Part shown: in pieces, positions 46,385 through 56,013 of the stretch
How the letters are laid out: each line of letters opens with the position of its first letter
How positions within the stretch are numbered: the stretch's first letter is position 1
Assembly: GCF_021654855.1 (NCBI RefSeq)
Contig: NZ_AP024202.1
Span: 1,364,001 to 1,428,000 of the forward strand
Direction of reading: 5' to 3'
Source: Thiomicrorhabdus immobilis
Lineage (GTDB): Bacteria > Pseudomonadota > Gammaproteobacteria > Thiomicrospirales > Thiomicrospiraceae
Length of the DNA: 64,000 bases
The notes under the pieces: generated by a model
Databases searched by the model: none
Told to the model about the DNA's origin: nothing
The model's input: the letters and a program-made list of their open reading frames with translations, nothing else
Translations under genes and position numbers: made by a program

Positions 46385-46642
46385 TTAAATTTTATCGTTT
46401 TTGACTAGTTGGGTGAACTTTTCATAAAGCGAATCCTTATCTTCAACTCGGTCAGGATCCGTGATGATGCAGTCTAATGGACACACACTGATACAGGTCG
46501 GTTGGTCATAAAAACCAACACACTCTGTACACAGGTCGGGGTTAATCTCATAGATTTTATCCCCCATGTAGATTGCCTTGTTCGGGCATTCCGGCTCGCA
46601 CATATCGCAATTGATACAGCCTTTAATGATCTTCAAAGCCAT
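46385..46642 (-). CDS. YfhL-type 2[4Fe-4S] ferredoxin
   Basis: 85 residues with CINCDMCEPECP and CTECVGFYDQPTCISVCPLDC, the second site containing the long insert typical of the YfhL/Alvin ferredoxin group with unusually low and separated potentials. It follows trhP by nine bases, so it may supply electrons to that enzyme's pathway (inference). Confidence 0.92.
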   Translation of the reverse strand: MALKIIKGCINCDMCEPECPNKAIYMGDKIYEINPDLCTECVGFYDQPTCISVCPLDCIITDPDRVEDKDSLYEKFTQLVKNDKI

Positions 46643-46651
46643 CGATAAAAC

Positions 46652-48178
46652 CTACGCTTTTGCAGCCGCCGCACGATTAACGGCGTCTATCGCTTCTTGC
46701 TCTTGTTTCACCTTTTTGGCAGCGGCATCACGCTTGACATCACCACCCCAAGACTCATTACGCATCACTAAACAGAACTTAAGAACAGATTCATCCAAGT
46801 CTTTGAACGGATTAGGGATTCTCACCAACCAACCTGAACCTTTCGCGCAATCCACCACTTCATCATGATGGGTTTGCATGTGATCCAACACCATGGAAAC
46901 ATTACCCGCCGGGCTCATGATTTCAATTGAATCCCCCACGCAGAATTTGTTTTTCACATCGACTTCCAAGAAAGATTTACCATCACGTTCAACCACATCA
47001 ACCACTTCACCGACAAAACGCTGACGCTCTGATTTAGAAACCCCGTATTCATAGTTTTGATATTCAGAGTGCACATGGCGACGCAGGAAACCTTCGGTGT
47101 ATCCACGACTGGCAAGGCTCTCTAAATCGGTCAATAAAGTTTGGTCGAACTCTTTACCTGCAAGTGCATCATCGATGGCTTTACGATAAACCTGTGCGGT
47201 TCGAGCAACATAATAGTGTGACTTAGTACGCCCTTCGATTTTCAACGAATGCACACCCATATCAACCAATTCAGGAATCAACTCGACGGCACGAAGGTCT
47301 TTTGAGTTCATGATATAGGTGCCGTGCTCATCTTCAAATGCAGGCATCAACTCACCAGGACGCCCTTCTTCTTCTAACAACATGGCCACTTCTGTGGTTT
47401 CACCCAAGCCTAAAGTTGGTTCTGGAGAGTAGCTTGTCACTTCCGGAGCCGCACGTTCAGTACTACCGGTCAAGTCGGTGATATTAGCGACTTCAATACG
47501 AGGTGTGCCGACCACATCGCCGGTTTCATCTTCCTTAGCTTCATAGGTGTTGTAGTTCCAACGACATGCATTGGTACAAGTCCCTTGGTTGGCATCACGT
47601 TTATTGATATAACCTGACAGCAGACAACGCCCGGAATAGGCGATACATAAAGCGCCATGGACAAACACTTCCAGTTCCATCTCGGGCACTTTTTCACGGA
47701 TTTCACGAATTTCGGCAATCGACAGTTCACGTGACAACACCACACGACGCACCCCGTTTTGATACCAAAACTTGACAGTCGCCCAGTTAACTGCGTTCGA
47801 CTGCACCGATAGGTGAATCTCTTGCTCCGGGAATTTCTCATGCACCATGGCAATCAAACCTGGGTCAGACATAATTAACGCATCCGGTTTCATCGCAATA
47901 ACCGGCTCGATGTCTTTCATGTAGGTATTGACTTTGGAGTTATGTGCCGCGATGTTACTCACTACATAAAACTTTTTACCGAGTTCATGGGCGCGTGCAA
48001 TCCCTTTCGCCAAATTCTCTTCATCAAACTCATTATTTCTTACACGCAAGCTGTAACGAGGCTGCCCGGCATAGACCGCATCGGCACCGTATGCAAACGC
48101 ATACTCCATGTTTTTCATTGTGCCGGCAGGCGATAAAAGTTCTGATACAACGGGTGTATTAAGGTTGTCTGCTTTCAA
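46652..48178 (-). CDS. trhP: tRNA 5-hydroxyuridine synthesis protein TrhP (peptidase U32 family)
   Basis: 508 residues. U32 family with LLSPAGTMKNMEYAFAYGAD at the N-terminus, VFVHGALCIAYSGRCLLSGY and CTNACRWNYN, the cysteines proposed to hold an iron-sulfur cluster. TrhP (YegQ) makes ho5U34 in tRNA from prephenate without oxygen. The adjacent ferredoxin gene supports a redox role. Original annotation in many genomes is collagenase-like protease. Confidence 0.9.
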   Translation of the reverse strand: MKADNLNTPVVSELLSPAGTMKNMEYAFAYGADAVYAGQPRYSLRVRNNEFDEENLAKGIARAHELGKKFYVVSNIAAHNSKVNTYMKDIEPVIAMKPDALIMSDPGLIAMVHEKFPEQEIHLSVQSNAVNWATVKFWYQNGVRRVVLSRELSIAEIREIREKVPEMELEVFVHGALCIAYSGRCLLSGYINKRDANQGTCTNACRWNYNTYEAKEDETGDVVGTPRIEVANITDLTGSTERAAPEVTSYSPEPTLGLGETTEVAMLLEEEGRPGELMPAFEDEHGTYIMNSKDLRAVELIPELVDMGVHSLKIEGRTKSHYYVARTAQVYRKAIDDALAGKEFDQTLLTDLESLASRGYTEGFLRRHVHSEYQNYEYGVSKSERQRFVGEVVDVVERDGKSFLEVDVKNKFCVGDSIEIMSPAGNVSMVLDHMQTHHDEVVDCAKGSGWLVRIPNPFKDLDESVLKFCLVMRNESWGGDVKRDAAAKKVKQEQEAIDAVNRAAAAKA

Positions 48179-48223
48179 GGCAAATCTCCTAAAATAATGA
48201 TTTTGATTAAGTGAGGCGGTATT

Positions 48224-48736
48224 CTATACCAAATGAGATAAATTTTCTTGCCAAAACAACCATTTATCTTCTACGGTTATTGTTGCATTCGCTGGACTGG
48301 TTGAGGGTAGAACAATATAAGTAATCTCCTGCGGAATCCGTTGCCTCTTCAAGACATGGCGTTTAAACAATTGCTCGGCTTTTTTGCCATTAAAACAGAT
48401 GGTCTTAATGGTTGGGTTTTCTGACAAAAGTGATTCAAAATCATTTGCTTGCGGTTCTTTAATATCACTGTCTAAACTTCCTTGACGCTGACAACTCTGC
48501 AACACATCCCATAGCACCAGGCCGGCCTGTTTTATTAAACGCTCTTTTTCTTGCTGGGTATTGATTGGTCGCTGAGTCAGCGAATGCATGATTGGCCAAA
48601 AGGCGTTTCTAGGATGAGCATAGTAAAACGCCTGATTCAATGATTCTACACTGGGCATGGTACCTAAAATCATCCAGTGAGGGTTTTGAGCTGAGATATA
48701 CTCAAAACCCTGACAAAAATTTGGTTCTCTATTCAT
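48224..48736 (-). CDS. Family 6 uracil/hypoxanthine DNA glycosylase
   Basis: 170 residues from the ATG at 48736 (GTG at 48751 also opens the frame; neither has a clear ribosome site). Motif 1 reads ILGTMPSVESLNQAFYYAHP followed by RNAFWPIM; motif 2 is LPSTSPANA. This pattern is that of the hypoxanthine-DNA glycosylase (family 6) branch of the UDG superfamily, close to Mug. It removes deaminated bases. It contains the related palindrome CAGGCCGGCCTG (48518-48529). Confidence 0.85.
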   Translation of the reverse strand: MNREPNFCQGFEYISAQNPHWMILGTMPSVESLNQAFYYAHPRNAFWPIMHSLTQRPINTQQEKERLIKQAGLVLWDVLQSCQRQGSLDSDIKEPQANDFESLLSENPTIKTICFNGKKAEQLFKRHVLKRQRIPQEITYIVLPSTSPANATITVEDKWLFWQENLSHLV

Positions 48737-48967
48737 AGTCACTATTTTCACACCGTGTAGACAGCTTCAATAACCGGGTAAAACGCAAAAAACAAAGTAT
48801 TCTGCAAAACCACCCAAATTCTTAAATCATTTATAAAACAAGTTGTTATATCAAAACATTTAATATTAAAATCAACAATTATTAGTATATTTCATTATTA
48901 ATAGTGGGTTATTATGTAAAACAACTTAGCTGAGTTTAAAATCAACCATGCCGCTGTGGGTACCGTG

Positions 48968-51688
48968 ATGACGTTAAACAAAAATTTAGTGTTGGTTATA
49001 TTAATTTTAATACAGCTGACCTTTCCCAATTTGATTCAAGCCAATGAAAAAATCGCCATAGGGATTTTAGCTTTTCGTCCTAAACCTCTGGTTGAAGCTC
49101 AATGGCAACCTCTTGCGGATTACCTCAACCGTACAATTCAAGGTGTCGATTTTAAAATCGTTCCCTATAACTATACTGAACTCGAACATGCTATTGAAAA
49201 TAAAAGCATCGATTTTGTTTTCACCAACTCCTCGCATTTCGTCCAATTGGCACATAAAACCGTACTCTCTTCACCATTAGCCACACTCATCAATAAAAAA
49301 AGCGGACAACCCATTCGAAGTTTTGCCGGTACCATCCTCGTGAAAAAGGACAACCGAGAGATCAAAGAACTCAAAGACTTGATCGGCATGGTCATCGCCA
49401 CCCCGTCAATCAAATCTTTTGGGGGATATAAAATGCAAGCCTATGAACTTCAACAAGCGGGTATAAGGGTTCCAGATCAAATCACCATCAAACAAACAAA
49501 AATGCCCCATGATAAAGCGGTTTTTGCGGTTATTTCCGGTGAAGCGGATGCGGCCTTTGTTCGCAGCGGAGTACTGGAAAGCCTTGAAAAACAAGGTCTA
49601 ATAAAACCTGACCAGGTTCGGGTTCTAAATCAGCAACATGTCAAAGACTTCCCTTTTTTAACCTCGACTCGACTTTATCCCGAATGGCCTTTTGCGTCAA
49701 TGCCGCATGTTGGTGAAACATTGGCAGGTCAAGTGGCTGGAGCACTGCTTACTCTGCCACATGATGGCGAAGTTTCTCAATCAATCAATATTTATGGGTT
49801 TAGGGTACCGGCTGATTATGAACCGGTACGTGAAGTGTTGCGTTCATTGAAAGTCTACCCTTTTAATAAATCTCCAGAGATCACTTTCTATGATTTATGG
49901 AAACAACACCAACCTGAGCTTATCGCTTTAAGTTTATTAATCATAACTGTTTTGATTTTAACCATTTTGCTTCTCATATTTTATCGCCGATTGAAAGCAA
50001 CCAATATAGAGTTAAAAAACAATAATGAATCCTTAAGGATTGCCGCGGTCGCTTTTGATACCCAAGAATCCATTTTCATTACCGACCGGGATGAAAAAAT
50101 AATCAGAGTCAATAATGCCTTTACTCAAATTACCGGTTTTTCCCCAAAAGAGGTTAGCGCAAAAACCCCACGCATTCTTAAGTCAGGGAAACATGACCCA
50201 CAATTTTATAAAGCGTTATGGGAAGAGCTTTTAAATAACGGGTTTTGGCAGGGAGAAATCTGGAATAAACGTAAAAATGGAGAGATTTTTCCAGTAGGTC
50301 AAACCATTACCGCAATAAAAGATGAGCAAGGCAAAATCACCCATTTCTTATCGACTTTCAATGACATCACCAAAGCAAAAGCGAATGAAGAACGTATCAA
50401 TAAATTGGCGTTTTACGACCCGTTAACTTCTTTAGCGAATCGCCGTTTATTAAATGACCATCTTCAGCAGGCGCAAGCCCACAGCGACCGCAATAAAGAT
50501 TATTTTGCCCTCTTGTTTATCGATTTAGACCGCTTCAAAACCTTAAATGATACCTTAGGTCATGACATCGGAGACTTACTACTCATTGAAGTCGGTAAAC
50601 GTTTACTCGACTCGGTACGTGAAATAGATACCGTCTCTAGAACCGGTGGCGATGAGTTTATTATTTTATTGGAACAACTCGGCAAAACGGATAACAGTGC
50701 GGCAAAACAAGCCAAGAAAATCGCTGACAAGATATTGCAGCAACTTGCCATTCCCTATTCCATCAAAGGCCTGGAGCAGAAGATCAGCGCAAGTATCGGC
50801 ATCAGTATCTACACCGATCACCAAGAAACCATCGATGAGATGATGGTACGTTCCGATTTAGCGATGTATCAAGCTAAGTCAGATGGCCGAAATACCGTCA
50901 GGTTTTTTGATCCGAGCATGCAACAATCCATTCAAGCTCGCACCCAGATGGAAACCGAATTGCGCCATGCCATTCAAAAAAATGAATTTATCCTACACTA
51001 CCAACCCAAAGTAGACATCGATGGCAATATACTGGGCTATGAAGCCTTAATCCGCTGGCAGCATCCAGAAAAAGGACTGTTACTTCCTGGTGAATTCATT
51101 AGTTATGCTGAAGACAGTGGATTGATTATCGAAATCGGTACCTGGGTTATCCATAAGGCATGTCTACAGCTAGCACAATGGAGTACCGTAGAAAAAACCC
51201 GACATCTTACCCTTGCCGTCAATATCAATGAACAACAGATTGCACGTGATGATTTTGTGGAAATCATATCCCAAGCACTTGAGCAAACCTTATGCCCTCC
51301 TCACCGCTTACAATTAGAGATAACCGAAAGCTTATTAATGAAAGAAATGGAGCAAAACATCGACAAAATCAACCAACTTAAGGAGAAAGGCGTTACCTTC
51401 GCGATTGATGATTTTGGAACGGGATACTCTTCACTTAACTATCTAAAAAAACTTCCAATCGATTGGCTCAAGATTGACCGGTCATTTGTCAGCGACATGT
51501 TACATGATCGGCACGATGAAGCGATTGTTAAAACCATCTTGGCGTTATCAAACACCCTTCATTTAACCACCATTGCCGAAGGTGTGGAAACCCCCGCTCA
51601 AGCGGAGCATTTAATTGAATTAGGCTGTCCTATTTTACAAGGCTATTTGTTCAGCGAACCCAAACCGATTGAAGAGCTGGACATTTAA
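48968..51688 (+). CDS. PhnD-like sensor / PAS / GGDEF / EAL c-di-GMP protein
   Basis: 906 residues from the ATG at 48968 (GTG codons at 48956 and 48965 are alternatives). Signal peptide or first helix (LVLVILILIQLTFPNLIQA); a periplasmic phosphonate-binding-like domain (about 30-290, IGILAFRPKPLVEAQWQPL); membrane helix about 318-340; PAS (about 360-460); GGDEF with intact GGDEFIILL; EAL with EALIRW, DDFGTGYSSLNYL and EGVET all intact. Both synthesis and hydrolysis of c-di-GMP look possible. The input domain suggests a small anionic ligand such as phosphonate or phosphite (inference). Confidence 0.9.
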   Translation: MTLNKNLVLVILILIQLTFPNLIQANEKIAIGILAFRPKPLVEAQWQPLADYLNRTIQGVDFKIVPYNYTELEHAIENKSIDFVFTNSSHFVQLAHKTVLSSPLATLINKKSGQPIRSFAGTILVKKDNREIKELKDLIGMVIATPSIKSFGGYKMQAYELQQAGIRVPDQITIKQTKMPHDKAVFAVISGEADAAFVRSGVLESLEKQGLIKPDQVRVLNQQHVKDFPFLTSTRLYPEWPFASMPHVGETLAGQVAGALLTLPHDGEVSQSINIYGFRVPADYEPVREVLRSLKVYPFNKSPEITFYDLWKQHQPELIALSLLIITVLILTILLLIFYRRLKATNIELKNNNESLRIAAVAFDTQESIFITDRDEKIIRVNNAFTQITGFSPKEVSAKTPRILKSGKHDPQFYKALWEELLNNGFWQGEIWNKRKNGEIFPVGQTITAIKDEQGKITHFLSTFNDITKAKANEERINKLAFYDPLTSLANRRLLNDHLQQAQAHSDRNKDYFALLFIDLDRFKTLNDTLGHDIGDLLLIEVGKRLLDSVREIDTVSRTGGDEFIILLEQLGKTDNSAAKQAKKIADKILQQLAIPYSIKGLEQKISASIGISIYTDHQETIDEMMVRSDLAMYQAKSDGRNTVRFFDPSMQQSIQARTQMETELRHAIQKNEFILHYQPKVDIDGNILGYEALIRWQHPEKGLLLPGEFISYAEDSGLIIEIGTWVIHKACLQLAQWSTVEKTRHLTLAVNINEQQIARDDFVEIISQALEQTLCPPHRLQLEITESLLMKEMEQNIDKINQLKEKGVTFAIDDFGTGYSSLNYLKKLPIDWLKIDRSFVSDMLHDRHDEAIVKTILALSNTLHLTTIAEGVETPAQAEHLIELGCPILQGYLFSEPKPIEELDI

Positions 51689-51812
51689 TTCTGTTCAAGA
51701 AACCTCTAAACCCATAAAAAAAGCGCTAACCCTGATATGGATTAACGCCTTAGATTGAACCTGACACAAAGTCTTAACTAGAGAGAAGGCAAAACCATAA
51801 CCTCGCTAATCA

Positions 51813-53186
51813 TCAGCCTAACTCTATATAAGAACTCTCTTGCTCGACAAACTCGTCAACGGGTTTGGCCCATAGATCGTATTCATCCGCACCGATAATT
51901 TCTACTGTGACAAACTCACCTGGCTGAAGATGAAAGGCATCATCGATAAAGACCATACCATCAATTTCAGGGGCATCCGCCATAGAACGTGCTACGGCAC
52001 CCTTATCGTCAATTTCATCTACCAATACCTTCATGATTTTGCCCACTTTGGCCTGCATTTTTTCAGCACTGATACGTTGCTGAAGTTGCATAAAACGGTC
52101 AAAGCGCTCCTGCTTAACCTCATCAGGAACCTGCTCAGCGATTTCATTAGCGGTAGCTCCTTCAACAGGAGAATACTGGAAACACCCAACACGGTCTAAC
52201 TGAGCCGCTTCCAAGAAATCCAACAAGTCTTGAAACTCTTCTTCCGTTTCCCCCGGGAAACCGACAATAAAGGTTGAACGAATGGTTAAATCAGGAACCG
52301 CTTCACGCCATTTATTAATACGCTCCAAGGTTTTTTCAACATTGCCTGGGCGCTTCATGGCTTTTAAAACCCGCGGATTGGCATGCTGCAGAGGCATATC
52401 CAGATAAGGCAAAATTTTCCCTTCCGCCATCAAAGGGATCACCTCTTCGACATTTGGGTAGGGATAGACATAATGCAAACGCACCCAAAACTCATCCACT
52501 CCGCCCATTTCTCCTAAAGCTTCCGCCAACCCCACCATTGAAGTTTTAGTTGGTCGTCCTTCGGCAAATTCGGTTTTGTACTTTACGTCTACACCGTAAG
52601 CGGCGGTATCCTGCGATACCACCAATAACTCTTTAACACCCGCTTCTTTTAGACGTTTGGCTTCATTAATCACATCCGCCACTGGGCGGCTTACCAAGTC
52701 ACCACGCATCGAAGGAATAATGCAGAAAGTACAACGGTGATTACACCCTTCCGATATTTTCAAATACGCAAAATGTTTGGGGGTAAGCTTAATCCCTTGA
52801 GGTGGAACCAAATCAATGAACGGGTTATGTTTTGGAGGGGCTATGACATTATGTACCGCCGTTAACACCTCTTCATAAGCCGCAGGGCCTGAAACCGCTA
52901 AGACCTTGGGATGTACCTCGGTGATTTGGTCCGCTCTAGCACCTAAACAACCTGTCACAATCACCTTACCATTCTCTTCTAAGGCTTCGCCAATCGTATC
53001 TAAGGATTCCTGCACCGCACTGTCAATAAAACCACAAGTATTCACAATCACCGTATCAGCATCTTCATAACTGTTTGTCAGCTGATAACCTTCCGTTCTC
53101 AACTGAGTCAAAATGCGTTCACTATCAACGGTTGCTTTAGGGCATCCTAAACTGATAACACCGACGGTAGGCTGCTGTTTAGACAT
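51813..53186 (-). CDS. rimO: Ribosomal protein S12 methylthiotransferase RimO
   Basis: 457 residues: N-terminal MTTase domain with [27 protein letters not shown] and VTGCLGAR; radical-SAM CxxxCxxC as [19 protein letters not shown]-terminal TRAM domain. The [12 protein letters not shown] start separates RimO from MiaB. It adds a methylthio group to Asp88 of S12. Single gene. Confidence 0.95.
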   Translation of the reverse strand: MSKQQPTVGVISLGCPKATVDSERILTQLRTEGYQLTNSYEDADTVIVNTCGFIDSAVQESLDTIGEALEENGKVIVTGCLGARADQITEVHPKVLAVSGPAAYEEVLTAVHNVIAPPKHNPFIDLVPPQGIKLTPKHFAYLKISEGCNHRCTFCIIPSMRGDLVSRPVADVINEAKRLKEAGVKELLVVSQDTAAYGVDVKYKTEFAEGRPTKTSMVGLAEALGEMGGVDEFWVRLHYVYPYPNVEEVIPLMAEGKILPYLDMPLQHANPRVLKAMKRPGNVEKTLERINKWREAVPDLTIRSTFIVGFPGETEEEFQDLLDFLEAAQLDRVGCFQYSPVEGATANEIAEQVPDEVKQERFDRFMQLQQRISAEKMQAKVGKIMKVLVDEIDDKGAVARSMADAPEIDGMVFIDDAFHLQPGEFVTVEIIGADEYDLWAKPVDEFVEQESSYIELG

Positions 53187-53392
53187 AACTATTATTCTCC
53201 AATTAATTTGCAGGCTATTTTAACGTATTAACAAAACGCTAACCTACAAAATAGAGCATCGATTTAAGAATACTACGTTGACAACAAGCGTTAGCAAAAC
53301 AACAGCGAAACACTAATTTCAAAAGAACGGTGGAAAAATCCTGAAATATCCAATACCGTTATAGCAATACAGGTGGATTAATCAGGCCTGCT

Positions 53393-53400
53393 TGTTTTGT
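53393..53400. repeat. CAGGCCTG copy, intergenic
   Basis: Context ATCAGGCCTGCT, in the rimO upstream region; a short (eight-base) copy. Confidence 0.8.
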
Positions 53401-53490
53401 TTTAATTTGTTTTCAATCCAATCCAATTCCCTCAATCTTCAGACCCTATCTTTTTACAAAGTGAAAAACCACCCATTTATGATACAGGTA

Positions 53491-53575
53491 ATGCAAATCA
53501 TTATCATTTATATTTGACTTTAGTGAATTTTTCCTTATCATTCAATCTAAATGCAAATTATTAACATTTAGATTT
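53491..53575 (+). promoter_or_regulatory. Two Fur-box-like sites as a 60-bp-spaced direct repeat
   Basis: TGCAAATCATTATCA at 53492-53506 matches the 7-1-7 Fur consensus TGATAATCATTATCA at 13 of 15 positions; TGCAAATTATTAACA at 53552-53566 matches at 11. The two sit in 25-base direct repeats that agree at 22 positions and start exactly 60 bases apart. They lie upstream of the GTG at 53598, where AAGGAAA is the ribosome site. Confidence 0.75.
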
Positions 53576-53597
53576 ACAAATAAACAAGGAAAACAAC

Positions 53598-54506
53598 GTG
53601 AATAACAAAACATTGCTTTTAGCCTCCACACTAGCATCTATGACTCTTTCATCAACCTATGCAACGATGGCCTTTGCCGGAGAAAACTTACTTGGCTACA
53701 CTAAGGGTTCAGAGCCCTTACCTAAGGGGGCATTGGAGTTTTATCAGATATTCACCCAACGAAGCGATAAAGGTCAAGGTAGCTACTCCGCCCTAGATAG
53801 CATCACTGAGTTGGAATATGGTGTCAGCAATCGATTCACCGTTTCCGGAGCCCTGATTGGTCGCTCGGTTGACACCAAGGGATTGATTATCGGTGGTTAT
53901 CTGCCACAAGAAAAAACTCAAGGCCTAACCCTATCTGGTTTTGAAGCAACGGCCAAATACGCCTTTTTAACGCCCGCTTTAAATGATATTGGGCTGTCAA
54001 CCAGTGTGGGCATTGAATATGACACCATCGACAAACACTCAGGCCAGGATAAAGAGACCATTTCGATCAACTTAGGGCTTCAGGCACAAAAGTATTTCAT
54101 GGATGGGCAAATGGTTTGGTTGGGTAACCTTGACATGGAAACCACCCATGCAACCAGAGCCAAAATTGATGGAATTAATGATGAAGAAGAATGGCCAACC
54201 AACCCTGAAATGGAAATTGGCTTAGGGATGAGCACAGGTCTATCTTACCGTTTTGCCTCTAACTGGTCATTTGGTGCGGAAGCCTTGTATGAAATGGAAT
54301 ATGAAACTGAAGTCGGTCTAGAGCGCTGGTCGCTGTTTGCAGGTCCGTCCATCCACTATGGCGATAAACATTTCTGGTCAACCTTGACGTTTCTATCGCA
54401 AATTTCTGGAGGGGGGGAAACTTACGAAAACCAGTCAGACACCAATCTTCACCTGATTGAAAAAACGAAACAAGAGATAAAATTTAAGATTGGTTATAAC
54501 TTTTAA
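53598..54506 (+). CDS. Outer-membrane-barrel-like protein of the Fur-type operon
   Basis: 302 residues starting at GTG with AAGGAAA upstream. Signal peptide ending near TMAFAGENL. The mature protein is rich in alternating polar and aromatic strands (LEFYQIFTQRSDKGQGSYS, YGVSNRFTVSGAL, MSTGLSYRFASNWSFGAEAL) and ends FKIGYNF with a terminal phenylalanine, typical of an outer-membrane barrel. I do not recognise a characterised family; it could bind or conduct an iron ligand (inference). First gene after the Fur-like sites. Confidence 0.75.
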   Translation: MNNKTLLLASTLASMTLSSTYATMAFAGENLLGYTKGSEPLPKGALEFYQIFTQRSDKGQGSYSALDSITELEYGVSNRFTVSGALIGRSVDTKGLIIGGYLPQEKTQGLTLSGFEATAKYAFLTPALNDIGLSTSVGIEYDTIDKHSGQDKETISINLGLQAQKYFMDGQMVWLGNLDMETTHATRAKIDGINDEEEWPTNPEMEIGLGMSTGLSYRFASNWSFGAEALYEMEYETEVGLERWSLFAGPSIHYGDKHFWSTLTFLSQISGGGETYENQSDTNLHLIEKTKQEIKFKIGYNF

Positions 54507-54531
54507 CTCTAATCCACGCTCCTAAAAACCC

Positions 54532-54553
54532 GCCCTTTTTATCAAGGGCTTTT
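54532..54553 (+). terminator. Weak terminator or attenuator inside the operon
   Basis: GCCCTT and AAGGGC form a six-base stem with a six-base loop followed by four Ts, between the barrel gene and the FMN-protein gene. Probably gives less downstream expression rather than a stop. Confidence 0.45.
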
Positions 54554-54579
54554 CAATATATAGAAAATGGATCTTGAAA

Positions 54580-55116
54580 ATGAAATCAATAGCTCCGCTA
54601 TTTTTATTGCCTGTTGCCGCAATCACTTGTCCCGCCTATGGCATTCAGTACCTCAGTGTGCAACAAGCTCAGACCGCTCTTTATCCGCAAGCCAACCAGT
54701 TTACCGAAAACTTCATCGAATTGACTGCAACACAAAAAGAGCAGATTGAATCGATCAGTGATGTTCGCCAAAGATGGAAACAACAAAAAACCTGGAAAGC
54801 TTATAAAGGTGACGAGTTTTTGGGTTGGTTTATCGTAGACAAAGTGATTGGCAAACATGAATTCATCACCTATGCGGCGGCCATTTCAGCCCAAGGCGAA
54901 ATCTTAAACATCGAGATAATGGATTACCGTGAAACCTATGGTGGCGAAGTCAATGAAGCCAGCTGGAAGTCGCATTTCAAAGGGGTAGATAAAAACAGCC
55001 CGTTAGAGTTGGAGCAAGACATACCGAATATTAGCGGTGCCACCCTGTCTTGCCGTAACGTTACCAATGGGGTAAAACGCCTACTTGCTTTATATGAAGT
55101 GGCTCTAAAACCATGA
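54580..55116 (+). CDS. Exported FMN-binding-domain flavoprotein
   Basis: 178 residues from the ATG at 54580. Signal peptide (IAPLFLLPVAAITCPAYG), then an FMN_bind domain (about 85-175) with AAISAQGEILNIEIMDYRET and the flavinylation motif SGATLSC (SGATxS) near residue 152, where ApbE attaches FMN through a phosphodiester to the threonine. It overlaps apbE by four bases (ATGA), matching enzyme to substrate. Predicted periplasmic electron carrier. Confidence 0.85.
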   Translation: MKSIAPLFLLPVAAITCPAYGIQYLSVQQAQTALYPQANQFTENFIELTATQKEQIESISDVRQRWKQQKTWKAYKGDEFLGWFIVDKVIGKHEFITYAAAISAQGEILNIEIMDYRETYGGEVNEASWKSHFKGVDKNSPLELEQDIPNISGATLSCRNVTNGVKRLLALYEVALKP

Positions 55117-55952
55117 AAACCACCAATTACATTAAACGTATGAAACCCCTATTGGGCACCTTTGTAGAGGTGGGGATACTTGACTCGGAGACGAAGGATA
55201 TCCATCAACAGAACCGCTATTTTGAGGTCGCATTCAAAGCGCTTCAGACCATTGCGAGCCAAATGAGCTTTCACCATGAAGACAGTGCCCTGTCTCAATT
55301 GAATAAATCACCACGAAGATGGGTTTCCTTACCAAAAGAAACCCTTAAGGTATTGGCTTTGGCCAAACAATTGGGAGAACAATCCGCCGAACTGTTTAAC
55401 TGCACGGTGGGCGGCCATTTGGTACAAAACCAGAAATTACCCGATCACTTCCCACATCGGTTCAATTTGTCGGGTTCATCCATGGATATTGAAATCAAAC
55501 AGAACCAAGCTCGACTGATCACCCCGGTATTAATCACCCTGGACGGTATCGCTAAAGGGTATGCCATTGACTTCGCATTGGAAAAACTCCAGTCTCTTGG
55601 GGTGCAGTCGGCCTGGATTAATGCTGGCGGAGATATCAAAGTGATTGGCGAAATAAAACTACCTATCCATCGTCGAAAAGTCTCGCAAACAAACTCGCTT
55701 GAGCCGCTAACCGAATTGACAAATTGTGCCTTGGCAACTTCTCAGATTAGCCGCGACCTAAGTGTTACGCTTCCAAGCCAAATTGTCGATACACAAGGAA
55801 TCGAGGCGCAAGAAGGCTTGATCAGTGTCGCCACCAGCCAAGCTTGGCTAGCCGATGGCTTAACCAAAGTATTGGCACTGCTACCTGAAAATGAAAGACA
55901 GCAGATGGCTCATCAATTTTCTGCCGAATACTTCTGCTCGAAAGCAAGTTGA
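55113..55952 (+). CDS. apbE: FAD:protein FMN transferase ApbE
   Basis: 279 residues. Motifs: MKPLLGTFVEVGI, FNCTVGG, LDGIAKGYAIDFALEKL and INAGGDIKVIG, ending with SQAWLADGLTKVLALL. It transfers FMN from FAD onto the threonine of flavinylation motifs; the target is presumably the preceding gene product. No signal peptide or lipobox is visible, unlike most periplasmic ApbE lipoproteins, so this copy may act before export or may be exported in another way. Confidence 0.9.
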   Translation: MKTTNYIKRMKPLLGTFVEVGILDSETKDIHQQNRYFEVAFKALQTIASQMSFHHEDSALSQLNKSPRRWVSLPKETLKVLALAKQLGEQSAELFNCTVGGHLVQNQKLPDHFPHRFNLSGSSMDIEIKQNQARLITPVLITLDGIAKGYAIDFALEKLQSLGVQSAWINAGGDIKVIGEIKLPIHRRKVSQTNSLEPLTELTNCALATSQISRDLSVTLPSQIVDTQGIEAQEGLISVATSQAWLADGLTKVLALLPENERQQMAHQFSAEYFCSKAS

Positions 55953-56013
55953 ACAGGACGATTGCAAGCCGATTAAATTAAACAAAAATACACCAAAGAT
56001 TTCCAGAGATTTT

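Larger units (their letters stand above)
53187..53597. other. 411-base regulatory region with palindrome and Fur-like repeats
   Basis: Between divergent rimO and the iron-type operon. It contains a CAGGCCTG copy (53393-53400) and two Fur-box-like repeats (53491-53575). No further gene is visible. Confidence 0.8.

Noticed and set aside
48518-48529. CAGGCCGGCCTG as a repeat copy
   Set aside because: It is a different palindrome with a doubled centre; only noted as related.
51723-51752. Hairpin after the PhnD-PAS-GGDEF-EAL gene as terminator
   Set aside because: The stem has a mismatch and no clear T run; too weak to list.
55891-56013. Upstream extension of the cytochrome b-like frame
   Set aside because: It overlaps apbE and adds a hydrophilic stretch before the first membrane helix without a ribosome site.
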